From positions 1 to 64,000 of the forward strand of contig NZ_JACDUS010000015.1 of the NCBI RefSeq assembly GCF_013761005.1: a stretch of 64,000 bases of DNA, in the 5' to 3' direction. A model generated the notes under the pieces. It was not told where the DNA came from. It did not search any database and was given only the letters and a program-made list of their open reading frames with translations. Of this stretch, positions 1-8,548 are shown piece after piece. The DNA comes from Desulfosalsimonas propionicica (GTDB lineage Bacteria; Desulfobacterota; Desulfobacteria; Desulfobacterales; Desulfosalsimonadaceae). How positions within the stretch are numbered: the stretch's first letter is position 1; each line of letters begins with the position of its first letter. The translations under genes and the position numbers were made by a program.

Positions 1-254
1 TTGAAGGTGTAGTGCCGAATATGCTTGGATTTATATTTTGTACTATAGCATACTAATATAATAAAATCAAATATTTATTTTTATTCAGGAGTCCCCATAT
101 TATCTCGTTATTGTTCAAAGTTTCCTGGACAATTTTTACTTTGGCTGCTTTATCCATCTTTGAACAAATCATTTTCTTTTTCACTATTTTCATGGTCCTC
201 TCAGCAAAATCCTTTCGGGTTGTCCTTCATGGACAAAAGGCATTGGAGTATGAC
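1..254. other. Left-edge intergenic DNA
   Basis: AT-rich sequence with no convincing gene. A short open frame on the plus strand (111-335) runs over the 3' end of the neighbouring minus-strand gene, has no good ribosome binding site and resembles no family I know. A weak imperfect hairpin (TTGTCC/GGACAA near 220-236, with CCTTT/AAAGG outside it) lies just downstream of the minus-strand gene ending at 255 and could be a weak terminator. Confidence 0.4.
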
Positions 255-1349
255 CTATCCCTTTATTTTATAACGGTTGCAATTAGGATACATGGCAGTT
301 TTATCCCACCGTTGCCACCATCTGTGCCTCTTTAATTTTCCTGCAATATCGGGTGGTATCAACGGTGGTTGGCCGAATAATTGCCAATAAAGACAATCGT
401 AAAAAATATTTCCTTCAATAATCATCGGTCCATGTTTCGAAAATCCGATGTCCCAGCCAACCGTGCCCATAAAAGAGAACTTCTCAGAGGCTTTTAATGC
501 CAATGCAATTGCTTCGTGGTACTGGGGAACTTGGAAACCAATGAGTTCTGCCTTTGTTATCGGATGCCTGCTAATTTCTTTGCCCGAAGCCCAATCATAG
601 GCGAACCATGATTTGCCACTATCATCAAAACGTAACTGAATTCCACCTGCACCTAAGTTATCTACTTGCCCCTTCTGTCCGACACGTAACCTTGCGCCCA
701 AAAGGTTCCATTCTTTATCCTTTGTTTTTACAGTTATCACCCTCATTGTATTAAGACTGTAGGGGTATAACATAGATACCGAGTCATCCTGATCAATGCG
801 CTCTTCTATCAGATAAGGATGTGGTGACTTTTTCCCAGCCATTATTTGTTCCCACATACCAGAAGAAGAACAAGGTCCTTCAAGGACGCAATGGTTATTG
901 TTTTTAAAATTCAAAACAATAACCCCCCGGCCCCCGCTTCCGTCCAGAGGCTTTAAAACCATGTCCATCTTGTTCTCTTCCAGAAATGTTCTGAATTGCT
1001 CGAATGTTTTGATTTGGTAATCTTCCCCAATTGTTGCAAGCAATTTTGGATGAGGAATTCCAAACCCTGAGAGCATGGTTGAAAAAATGTATTTATTGTC
1101 GAATAGGGACACAAACCTTACAGAATTGTTTTGATAGGGATAGAAATTAGAACAGCGTTTGCCTAAGTATCGGGATTTTTCTTCCCATGTAATGTCGTTT
1201 CGGTAGAATTCATAACGGTAATAATCAATAGGCGATGTATTAATTTTTATTTTATGTCTTATAATATCAAAAATTTGCAAAAACAAGCTTTTAACTTTTG
1301 ATGCCCGTTTGATTTCCGAAAAAATTGTATCCTTCATATAGGAATCCAT
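255..1349 (-). CDS. Sugar-transfer-associated ATP-grasp protein
   Basis: A 364-residue protein of the ATP-grasp type found in polysaccharide loci (the sugar-transfer-associated ATP-grasp family). The nucleotide-binding loop KPLDGSGGRGV lies near residues 132-143, and the C-terminal metal/ATP motif IIEGN near residue 330. Family members are thought to ligate an amino or carboxyl group onto a glycan or lipid precursor; the substrate cannot be read from sequence. It is the last gene of the minus-strand cluster, downstream of a CapK-like gene and of a second ATP-grasp of the same type, so the three probably act together. The start at 1349 has only a weak Shine-Dalgarno; Met5 is an alternative. 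The gene is visibly AT-richer than the core locus, which suggests exchange of this end of the cluster. Confidence 0.75.
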   Translation of the reverse strand: MDSYMKDTIFSEIKRASKVKSLFLQIFDIIRHKIKINTSPIDYYRYEFYRNDITWEEKSRYLGKRCSNFYPYQNNSVRFVSLFDNKYIFSTMLSGFGIPHPKLLATIGEDYQIKTFEQFRTFLEENKMDMVLKPLDGSGGRGVIVLNFKNNNHCVLEGPCSSSGMWEQIMAGKKSPHPYLIEERIDQDDSVSMLYPYSLNTMRVITVKTKDKEWNLLGARLRVGQKGQVDNLGAGGIQLRFDDSGKSWFAYDWASGKEISRHPITKAELIGFQVPQYHEAIALALKASEKFSFMGTVGWDIGFSKHGPMIIEGNIFYDCLYWQLFGQPPLIPPDIAGKLKRHRWWQRWDKTAMYPNCNRYKIKG

Positions 1350-1505
1350 ATCTTTGCAGAATTATAACCTGAATCCATGGCTTGCAAAATAATCTGATGG
1401 ATTCGGGCCGATTTTTCTTCCGTCTTGAGCATTTCTGTAATGCAGAATAATAGAGGTTGCTACATGGGTTTACGTAGTCTTGCACTCACTAACACCTCCC
1501 CTTGA

Positions 1506-2885
1506 TCATAAAAGGGAAATCACGGAACGCAGTTTGCCGCCTTTTCCCCTTGGAATAGCTGAAACATATTTAATTTGAATTTCCATTGAATTGCCCAACC
1601 GTTTTCTTAATTCTTTTAAGACGTCAGCTTCGGTCCTTTTATTATAAAGCTCATCTTTTACTATCCACACTTCCAGTTTATCAATGGATTCCTGAATATA
1701 CTGCGCCTCCCTGACAGGGAACCCCTTTAGAACCGGACTTAAGCGGCCAATTCGTTTTCCCTCAGGTGTTAGAATCATATCATCAATCCTGCCGACAAGT
1801 TTTTCTAAAACAGGAAAAGGACTACCGCAGTTGCAATTCTTTGTTGATAAGACCCCCTTATCCCCTATGCGGTAGCGAATAAGCGGCATCACTTCATTTA
1901 TATAACCCGTACATACCAGTTCGGCCTCTTCGCCAGGCAGGGCATCACTCCCGTCTTCGCGAAGAAATTCCAGAAAACCATAATCAGAATAAACGTGGTA
2001 ATTTCCAGACTGGCATTGTCCGATTGAAACACACATTTCCGCCGCCCCATATTGATCAAAGACATGCGCATCAAAAACTGACTCAATAACTGCCCTTTGT
2101 TCATCAAACAGGGTTTCTGCAGAGGTCACAATGTTTGAAGTAATCCCCGTTAAATCAATGCAGTTTCTGGCCGCATAATCAGCTATAAAAAATATACTGG
2201 AAGGATAGGCATCAATATAATGCGGCTGAAATTCATATAATTTCTTAATATAAAGCGGAATATTTTCATCGCTTAAATGATACGAGGAAAACAATAAATT
2301 GTTTTGATAGTAACTGTATCTCCAAAAAGGCTTTTTGGCCTGGCTTGGCGGGACAATTACTCTTCCACCAAGAGTGGCTTTTTTCCCTTTTGGGTCAATG
2401 CCGGCATTGATAAGAAACCGATCAAAATATGCGTAATTTTTTTGGCGGGCCCTATCATTGCAGTAAATTTTCAGAGGTGATCCTGTTGTGCCCGTGGTAT
2501 GGACAACCTGAAGGCGTTTTGCATTGCAGTGCCCATCAACCAATTTTTGAGGATTCTCCCGGAGAACCTGTTTTTCCAGTAAGGGTATTTTTTTAATATC
2601 CTCAAAACTTTTTATATCGTTTAAAGATAGATTCTGCTCTTTAAAAAGCTCTCGGTAATATGGCACATTCTTAACTGCTTTTGCTATAGTATGTATCAAC
2701 ATGGACTCGGCGTAGGCCAGCACGGCCTCCCTGCCAACCCTTTCCCGCTGCATTGCCTCATTAAGGGTTGTCTCATAGATACCGCCGTACCTGTTAAATT
2801 GAAGCTTGATTCCATACAAAGAGACCAAAAGATTTTGACATGGCGAAGGTACAGCCATGTAAATGTTTTCAAGAAATGACTTCAT
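1506..2885 (-). CDS. CapK/PaaK-like adenylate-forming enzyme
   Basis: An adenylate-forming enzyme of the phenylacetate-CoA ligase type that is common in capsule loci (CapK). The phosphate-binding motif TTGTTGSPLKIY lies near residue 131, followed by the aromatic adenine-site motif DQYGAAE near 280 and the hinge motif YRIGDKG near 340. A CxC...C-like cluster (NCNCG near 350) fits the PaaK subgroup. It probably activates a carboxylic acid for attachment to a sugar in the polysaccharide. It sits between two ATP-grasp genes (255-1349 and 2956-4098) and is likely cotranscribed. The longest frame starts at a GTG (2891); I prefer the ATG two codons later at 2885, though neither has a strong ribosome binding site. 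AT-rich like its neighbours. Confidence 0.75.
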   Translation of the reverse strand: MKSFLENIYMAVPSPCQNLLVSLYGIKLQFNRYGGIYETTLNEAMQRERVGREAVLAYAESMLIHTIAKAVKNVPYYRELFKEQNLSLNDIKSFEDIKKIPLLEKQVLRENPQKLVDGHCNAKRLQVVHTTGTTGSPLKIYCNDRARQKNYAYFDRFLINAGIDPKGKKATLGGRVIVPPSQAKKPFWRYSYYQNNLLFSSYHLSDENIPLYIKKLYEFQPHYIDAYPSSIFFIADYAARNCIDLTGITSNIVTSAETLFDEQRAVIESVFDAHVFDQYGAAEMCVSIGQCQSGNYHVYSDYGFLEFLREDGSDALPGEEAELVCTGYINEVMPLIRYRIGDKGVLSTKNCNCGSPFPVLEKLVGRIDDMILTPEGKRIGRLSPVLKGFPVREAQYIQESIDKLEVWIVKDELYNKRTEADVLKELRKRLGNSMEIQIKYVSAIPRGKGGKLRSVISLL

Positions 2886-2955
2886 AAGCACATCGGAAAA
2901 ATCATCTTAGGAAGGTTTAAAGGTTGCAAATCGCTACGTTTGCTTCAATAGACCC

Positions 2956-4098
2956 TTATTTTAGAAACGAGTTGTTACCCGATCGAGGAAAAGCTTTGAG
3001 CAATGAACGTTGCTTATCGTTATACAATAAACCATAGTCATCAAAAGCTTTCAATACCTTGGAATCTCGTAAAATTGGCCCGCACACCTGCTCCAGGCCA
3101 ATATTGTCATATTCCGCGTTCAATTCTATGATCGTTGGTCCATTAGCTGTAATTGCAATATCTTGACCAATTATCTTGTTATAAACAAATGTTTTCTGAA
3201 CCCGATGCGCCAGTTGGACGACCTCCTTCCAAAAAGGTATTTGAAACCCTTCAAAACAGAAACCTGAAATTGGGTGCGCTTCATAAATATGACTTTTCTT
3301 ATCATGACCATATTTTAAAAATTTCCCTGTGTGTACGTCAATACAAACCTTTATGCCACCTTGACTAGTATTATCAAGGAAAACGTTCTGAACACCGAAT
3401 CGCATGAAAGCACCTATAATAAGGACCTCTTTTACTTGGGTTAAGAGGGTAACGATTCGAATCGTATTTACAGACTGAGAAATCTGCCGAAGCTTTGGAT
3501 GTTGTTGTATGTATTGCTGCACCACGGACAGAGCAGGCAAGGAAAACTGGTTGAGTGGCAGCTCTTTATTATCATTGCCTTTTAGATAGATACTGCCTTT
3601 CCGATAGTATCCAATATGGATATTCTTTCCACCGCGGCCTGATAATGGTTTTATGATCACTTTTTGGCTTTTCATCTCCGGAGCGGCGAATAAATTGGAA
3701 AGGAAGGTCTTGAATTCGCTTGGTTGAACAAGGTTATATTGCAGAGGCACTGGCAGATTATTGGCAACGCAAAGCTGGTAGCAGATGTTTTTATCATCAA
3801 AGATTATTCTATATTTTATGGGGAAGACCTCTTTTCTCAGGCGGCTTCGTTGCAGCGCATCATAAACAGATCCGTAATAATACTTCCACTCGCTTCGCCT
3901 CTTTTCCCATAAACGGCATAAAGAATAATTTTCAGGAAAAAATTTCAGACGAAAAAAGATATAGAATAGATCGTATATTGCTTGCAAACGCCCGACTTCA
4001 CATGCCTTCCAGTTAATATAAAAAAAGTAGCAATGAGGAAGGGCAAGGAAGCGTAAACAACGTCTTACAAAAGCCGGGGATTCGGAAAGCATTATCAT
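2956..4098 (-). CDS. Sugar-transfer-associated ATP-grasp protein (second copy)
   Basis: A 380-residue ATP-grasp protein of the same family as the one at 255-1349, but strongly diverged from it, so this is not a recent duplication. The loop KPLSGRGGKNI lies near residue 150, and a C-terminal motif IIELNAEYD near 330 supplies the metal-ligating Glu/Asn. The N-terminal 60 residues are hydrophobic and aromatic and could associate with the membrane. With the CapK-like gene downstream it forms an ATP-grasp/CapK/ATP-grasp trio at the variable end of the locus. Function: probable ATP-dependent ligation on a glycan intermediate; substrate unknown. AT-rich compared with genes above 5 kb. Confidence 0.7.
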   Translation of the reverse strand: MIMLSESPAFVRRCLRFLALPHCYFFYINWKACEVGRLQAIYDLFYIFFRLKFFPENYSLCRLWEKRRSEWKYYYGSVYDALQRSRLRKEVFPIKYRIIFDDKNICYQLCVANNLPVPLQYNLVQPSEFKTFLSNLFAAPEMKSQKVIIKPLSGRGGKNIHIGYYRKGSIYLKGNDNKELPLNQFSLPALSVVQQYIQQHPKLRQISQSVNTIRIVTLLTQVKEVLIIGAFMRFGVQNVFLDNTSQGGIKVCIDVHTGKFLKYGHDKKSHIYEAHPISGFCFEGFQIPFWKEVVQLAHRVQKTFVYNKIIGQDIAITANGPTIIELNAEYDNIGLEQVCGPILRDSKVLKAFDDYGLLYNDKQRSLLKAFPRSGNNSFLK

Positions 4099-4131
4099 TA
4101 ATACCTTTTCATGATATAAGAATTTCTAATC

Positions 4132-5223
4132 CTAACTTCCTATATCTCTTAGTGAGGCCTCAAAACTTTGGTACATTTTACCCCAATTCCTTTCAATCTC
4201 TCTTTTCATTTGAATTGTGTTTTTCGTGTATTTATTGACATCATTTGCTGTTTTTTGAATTTTTCGTCGGATATCTTCTGCGGAATTATCAGCGAAAAGT
4301 GCCTCACTGAAATACGTTTTGAGGACGGATTTGTCAGATGTAATCAGCGGCTTTTCAGCTGCCACGCTTTCATAGCACCCGCAGAGCATACAATAGTCGG
4401 ATGTTGTCAAAACCATGACAGCGTCAACGGAAAAAAGCATGTTCACGAAAGCCTGCTCAGAGATGAAACCCGTAAGATGAACATTTAAAGGGATTTTATT
4501 TTTCAAGTTTGGGTCAAATTTTTTATAGTTGCCTGTAACATAGAGACATATCTCTTTGTCGATTTGCTGCATTGCCTCAAGAACGGCCAATACTGGCTCA
4601 TCCAGGCCAAAGGAGGATATCAACAAGATATTGAATTTACCTTTCAACTCATATGCTTCCGTCGGAGAAAGAATAGGCAGTTTGTCAGGAAGGACAACAG
4701 GCCGACCCTTTGCCTTTTTAACAAGACCTGCAAGAAAATTATTTGTTACAATGGTTATGTTCGCATACCTTAGCGTAAAATAATGCAGTCGCATAAATAA
4801 CCAAATCCTGGGCGAACCGGTATGGGGCTTATTCAGCCTGAAGTTCGTATGCCTGTCAACCACAACCCGGGTGTCAGAGATCAATCCATATATGCAGGCC
4901 ATTGCCGCAAGAATCATGGAAGGATTTTGAACAAACAGAAAATGCGGCTTTTCTTTAAACAGGGTATATAGAGTTTTAGCAATACACACAGGGTAACGGG
5001 ATCTACCTTCGACATCAAAAATATAAAGTTTTGCCCCAACCGTTCGAGCCAGCTCGATTGATCTTCGTTGCCTTTCCCAGGCAATCCAAATTCGCTTTTT
5101 ATTTCGTTGCATTTTCTCAGTCATCTGCATTTGATCCGTGCGACCAGGTTGCCTAATTTGAAATGTTTGCCCTTCGCCGCGCAGCCAGTATATCAGTTCC
5201 AGTTTTTTACCAAGTGCCGGCAT
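4132..5223 (-). CDS. Glycosyltransferase, GT4-like
   Basis: A GT-B fold glycosyltransferase. The C-terminal nucleotide-sugar half is recognisable (KFNILLISSFGLDEP, then a YESVAAEKPLI motif near residue 300 and LITSDKSVLKTYF). The usual EGFG segment is degenerate, so it is a divergent GT4-like enzyme, cytoplasmic or peripherally membrane-bound. The open frame extends to 5283, deep into the upstream glycosyltransferase gene. The ATG at 5223 is preferred because a GAAGGA Shine-Dalgarno lies about 10 bases upstream; it gives a 363-residue protein and a 17-base overlap with the upstream stop. A later ATG at 5130 is possible. It adds a sugar to the lipid-linked repeat unit; donor and acceptor are unknown. 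Confidence 0.7.
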   Translation of the reverse strand: MPALGKKLELIYWLRGEGQTFQIRQPGRTDQMQMTEKMQRNKKRIWIAWERQRRSIELARTVGAKLYIFDVEGRSRYPVCIAKTLYTLFKEKPHFLFVQNPSMILAAMACIYGLISDTRVVVDRHTNFRLNKPHTGSPRIWLFMRLHYFTLRYANITIVTNNFLAGLVKKAKGRPVVLPDKLPILSPTEAYELKGKFNILLISSFGLDEPVLAVLEAMQQIDKEICLYVTGNYKKFDPNLKNKIPLNVHLTGFISEQAFVNMLFSVDAVMVLTTSDYCMLCGCYESVAAEKPLITSDKSVLKTYFSEALFADNSAEDIRRKIQKTANDVNKYTKNTIQMKREIERNWGKMYQSFEASLRDIGS

Positions 5224-6340
5224 AATCCGTTTTTCCTTCGGATATCTCCTTTTGCGGCCCATGGCAGAGCCTGTATTGTTCAACCATGGCCCTCAGGCTG
5301 AACTTTTCCTCGACTTCTGCAAAGGCTGTATTTTTTAAGGAATTCCCAAGATCGGCTTTCTCGAATATGCGCATAATGCCCCCGGCAATATCTTCAGGGC
5401 CGGAATCAACGGTTAGCCCGTTTACCCCGTTTTCAACGATTTCCTCCGGACCGCCGCTGCGGGTGACAACAACCGGAACACCGCAGGCCATGGCCTCAAT
5501 GGTTGAAATTGAAAACCCCTCTGAAACAGACGGCAAAACAAATATGTCCAGGTTGTTTAACACCGCAGGCGGATTCTCCCGGAAGCCTATGAAGTAAAAG
5601 ATCCCTTCCAGGCCCAGCTCACGTCTCAGCTCCAGCAGGGAATCGTATAAGGCGCCTGAGCCCTGACCGGCCACAACAAACCGGCATTCGGGATGCCTGG
5701 AATGAATAATGCGGGCCGCCCTTAGAAAATTGTCATATCCCTTTGCAGGCCGGATGTTTCCCACGGCCCCGATCAGGACATTTTCAGGACCGAGACCGAG
5801 TTCTTTCCTGATGCTGTCGTCTTTGCGGGGATAAAAAACATCCGTGTCCACCCCGTTATAAATGGTTGTCGCCTTTGCCCCGGACAAACCGTATTGACTT
5901 ATGTAATGCTGCCTTAGGCGGTCCGAGACAAACACGATTTTTTTTGATCCGGAATTAATGATCCGCGCTTTTACAGGCAAGAACCGCTCGCCCTTGTTGG
6001 TGTCCACAAACCCGTGAAACACCGATATTACCGGGACCCTGCAGATCAGCCCGGCAAGGGAGCTGTAAAGGTTTGATCCGAAAAGATGGGATTGGACGAC
6101 ATCGACCCGGTATCTGCGGATTATTTTCACAAGATCGGCAAGGTAGGAAACATTAAAGCCGCCCCTGGAGTCTACAAACACCGGCTCGATGCCGTTTTTC
6201 CGAAGCGTGTCACACACCCACCCCGGCCCCCTTATGGCCACAACAGGGTTGTCTCCGGGCAGGCTTTTCACCAGGTTGATAAAAACCGTTTCCGCCCCGC
6301 CCGGGCCGGTGGTGTCTATGGTGTGGAGCACCGTGGTCAT
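5207..6340 (-). CDS. Glycosyltransferase family 4
   Basis: A 377-residue retaining GT-B glycosyltransferase. The N-terminal acceptor half begins TVLHTIDTTGPGGAETV with the glycine-rich GGAE motif, and the C-terminal donor half carries PSVSEGFSISTIEAMACG with the EX7E signature near residue 290 and GGPEEIV. It probably transfers a hexose from a nucleotide sugar to the growing lipid-linked oligosaccharide. The stop overlaps the start region of the downstream glycosyltransferase, and its own start (ATG at 6340) overlaps the end of the upstream ATP-grasp gene by four bases. This tight packing indicates one operon with translational coupling. Confidence 0.85.
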   Translation of the reverse strand: MTTVLHTIDTTGPGGAETVFINLVKSLPGDNPVVAIRGPGWVCDTLRKNGIEPVFVDSRGGFNVSYLADLVKIIRRYRVDVVQSHLFGSNLYSSLAGLICRVPVISVFHGFVDTNKGERFLPVKARIINSGSKKIVFVSDRLRQHYISQYGLSGAKATTIYNGVDTDVFYPRKDDSIRKELGLGPENVLIGAVGNIRPAKGYDNFLRAARIIHSRHPECRFVVAGQGSGALYDSLLELRRELGLEGIFYFIGFRENPPAVLNNLDIFVLPSVSEGFSISTIEAMACGVPVVVTRSGGPEEIVENGVNGLTVDSGPEDIAGGIMRIFEKADLGNSLKNTAFAEVEEKFSLRAMVEQYRLCHGPQKEISEGKTDYAGTW

Positions 6341-7539
6341 TTTATAATCGATCCTGCGTAATCCTTTATTTCATGCAGAAACGGCCGAAGATCTTTTTTA
6401 TCAAAAACGTCAAAAGAGCAGTTTTTCTCCCGGATTTTCAAAAAATCCCTTATCGCCCCGAGCCTTGAAGGTGCATCCGGCGGCAGGTTAAGAGAACGGC
6501 TGTCGTTTTTCAAACGTATGACAAGGTGATCAAGGGTGCCCAGAATCCACTTCAACTTGTGCCCGACCTTGTAGCTGCCGGGCTGAACCCCGGAATTTTT
6601 CCCAAGGATTTTATCTGCCAGCAGGGCCGGGAAATCCACCCCGCAGGCAATAGCCAATTGAAGAGTCCCCCAGAACCGGCCGTTTATTTCCATTAGGCGG
6701 GGTTTTCCGTCGCGGATGTCGCGCTTGAACTCCACCATGGCAACACCCTGCCATTTAACTTCTGACAAAAGCCTGCCTGCATATTCAACCATTTCGGGAT
6801 CAAGGACAACGCTTTCGGAGACCACGCTAACACCTCCGGAGGGGGGTTTTTCCCTGACACGGCGATGCGAAAAAAGTGCCAGATGCCGGTCTTTGTCATA
6901 AAGCGTAAACAGGCCTGTGCCGGGGCCTGTAATTTTCTCCTGGATCATGGAGGGGTACTGTAGAATCCGGCTTGAAGAATAAATGCTTTCCAGCTCTAAA
7001 GGAGAGCCGGCATACCGCACCCCCCCTGAAATCACTTCCCCGTTTTCTGCAACAACCGATCTTGCCGGCTTTACGACCACCGGGTAGCTTTTTATTTTTT
7101 GAATCTCCCGGGCAAGATCCTGGGCTCCTGACAGGTAAAAAGTTTTTGGCACAGCCACGCCCCAGGTTTCAGCCAGCCGGAAAAGGGCTGCCTTGTCTGC
7201 CACTTTTGCTGTTTTTTCCGCAGGCGGGCAGGCAAGGGTGGTTTTTGCCGGAAATTTTTCCCGAACCCGGTTGAGTAGGGTCACGGACAGATCGGTCATG
7301 GGAAAAACAATATCTATGTTTTCTCTTGTTACAATATTGAGTACGGCGTCATTGCACCCTACTGGATCTTTTGCAGGATCGGGTACCCGGTATGCCCGGC
7401 TGGACAATTTTGAAACCGATGCCAGACAGGGGATGTTTTTTCCTGCAACCACAACGCGATAACCCCTGTTGCCAAGAGAACGTACTGCTGCAAGGGAGGA
7501 GCGGTTTTCACCGTCTGTTATCAGAACGCTTACCTGCAA
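6337..7539 (-). CDS. ATP-grasp carboxylate-amine ligase-like protein
   Basis: An ATP-grasp protein of the carbamoyl-phosphate-synthase-like type. It has an N-terminal Rossmann-like pre-ATP-grasp domain (VSVLITDGENRSSLAAVRSL), a central VVVKPARS motif, and the C-terminal MEINGRFWG metal/ATP motif near residue 290. Such enzymes form an amide or ester bond; in glycan loci they may decorate sugars with an amino acid. The open frame extends to 7626, but the best start is TTG at 7539: it has an AAGGGA Shine-Dalgarno seven bases upstream, lies two bases past the stop of the upstream deacetylase, and matches where the conserved fold begins. This gives 400 residues. It is distinct from the two sugar-transfer-associated ATP-grasps further left. 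Confidence 0.7.
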   Translation of the reverse strand: MQVSVLITDGENRSSLAAVRSLGNRGYRVVVAGKNIPCLASVSKLSSRAYRVPDPAKDPVGCNDAVLNIVTRENIDIVFPMTDLSVTLLNRVREKFPAKTTLACPPAEKTAKVADKAALFRLAETWGVAVPKTFYLSGAQDLAREIQKIKSYPVVVKPARSVVAENGEVISGGVRYAGSPLELESIYSSSRILQYPSMIQEKITGPGTGLFTLYDKDRHLALFSHRRVREKPPSGGVSVVSESVVLDPEMVEYAGRLLSEVKWQGVAMVEFKRDIRDGKPRLMEINGRFWGTLQLAIACGVDFPALLADKILGKNSGVQPGSYKVGHKLKWILGTLDHLVIRLKNDSRSLNLPPDAPSRLGAIRDFLKIREKNCSFDVFDKKDLRPFLHEIKDYAGSIIK

Positions 7540-7540
7540 A

Positions 7541-8548
7541 CTAAAATCCCTTGAGAAAGATTCTGCCAAGAAAAAGGGGGATTGTCCTAACGACATCCTC
7601 ATGCATGCCGATCCTGGGAATTTCAAGCAGGTCGGTCTGTTTTGTCAGCCACCCCTTTTTCGTGGTCACCGCGCCCCTGATCCCGTGTTTTTCAAGAAGG
7701 GCCTTTATTTCCGGGTTGTAATTTCCGTTGGGATAAGCAAACAGGTCCGGACGCACCCCAAGATGCTCCTTTATGTCCCTGCATGACTGCATGATTTCCT
7801 GTTCGGCCTTTTCTTTTGGAACCCGGTCAAGGATCACGTGATCTGCCGTATGCCCCCCGAAGCTGACAAGCCCGCTTTCCTGCATCTGCCCTGCCTCGTC
7901 CCAGTTTAAAAGAAGACGCTCTGGCGGAGGGGACTGGCAGATGGTTCTCAGGTATGCAAGCAGTTCTTCTCTTTCCTGTGCCTGCAGAACTTTGAGGGCT
8001 GAGATGCATTCATCCAGGATCCGCCCCTCGCCGGCACCTGACAGCCTTTGGATTGTTTTGTCAAGCACATCGCTTTTTTGCCTGGCAGCTTCGCGGATCT
8101 CAGGCAGTCGCAAATAATATGCAAACTCCTCCGGCCAAAAAAGACGATTGGTGCCGATGAACCCGGTGGCAAGAAAAATGGTAGCCGGCACCCCGAATTC
8201 TTTTAAAACAGGAAAAGCCCGGGTATAGCTGTCACGCCATCCATCGTCAAAAGTTATTGCACAGCACCTCCCCACGCTTTTCCCCTCCCGTATCCTGGAG
8301 ACAATCTCCCAGAGGGAAAGGACACTGAAACTGTTTTTCAGAAACGCGATATGCCGGCGGAAGGTCTCTGTTCTGACATACATCCCGGGCTGAACAAACA
8401 CGGTTTCCTGTTCAGGTGCATCCAGGACCCGGTGATACATTAACACGAAAGCATTTTCTTGCCTGAAATACCGGCCCAGCAATCTGAACCCGCCTGTTTT
8501 ATGGAAAAAAACGGCAGCCTGATTTTTTACTGTAAGTTTAAATGTCAT
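7541..8548 (-). CDS. Polysaccharide deacetylase family protein (NodB fold)
   Basis: A carbohydrate esterase family 4-like protein of 335 residues. Motif 1 is TFDDGW (near residue 97, Asp pair), motif 2 is GGHTADH (His-x3-His metal ligands, near 230), and motif 3 includes FAYPNGNY (near 270). A segment of about 90 residues rich in charged positions is inserted between motifs 1 and 2. It likely removes N- or O-acetyl groups from the polysaccharide or an intermediate. No signal peptide is evident, so a cytoplasmic or membrane-associated role is possible. It overlaps the upstream glycosyltransferase by four bases and is one of three deacetylase domains in this locus (see also 18564-20228 and 25643-26476). 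Confidence 0.8.
   Translation of the reverse strand: MTFKLTVKNQAAVFFHKTGGFRLLGRYFRQENAFVLMYHRVLDAPEQETVFVQPGMYVRTETFRRHIAFLKNSFSVLSLWEIVSRIREGKSVGRCCAITFDDGWRDSYTRAFPVLKEFGVPATIFLATGFIGTNRLFWPEEFAYYLRLPEIREAARQKSDVLDKTIQRLSGAGEGRILDECISALKVLQAQEREELLAYLRTICQSPPPERLLLNWDEAGQMQESGLVSFGGHTADHVILDRVPKEKAEQEIMQSCRDIKEHLGVRPDLFAYPNGNYNPEIKALLEKHGIRGAVTTKKGWLTKQTDLLEIPRIGMHEDVVRTIPLFLGRIFLKGF

Noticed and set aside
1291-1485. 64-codon minus-strand open frame between the ATP-grasp and CapK-like genes
   Set aside because: Overlaps the ATP-grasp start, no ribosome binding site and no recognisable sequence.
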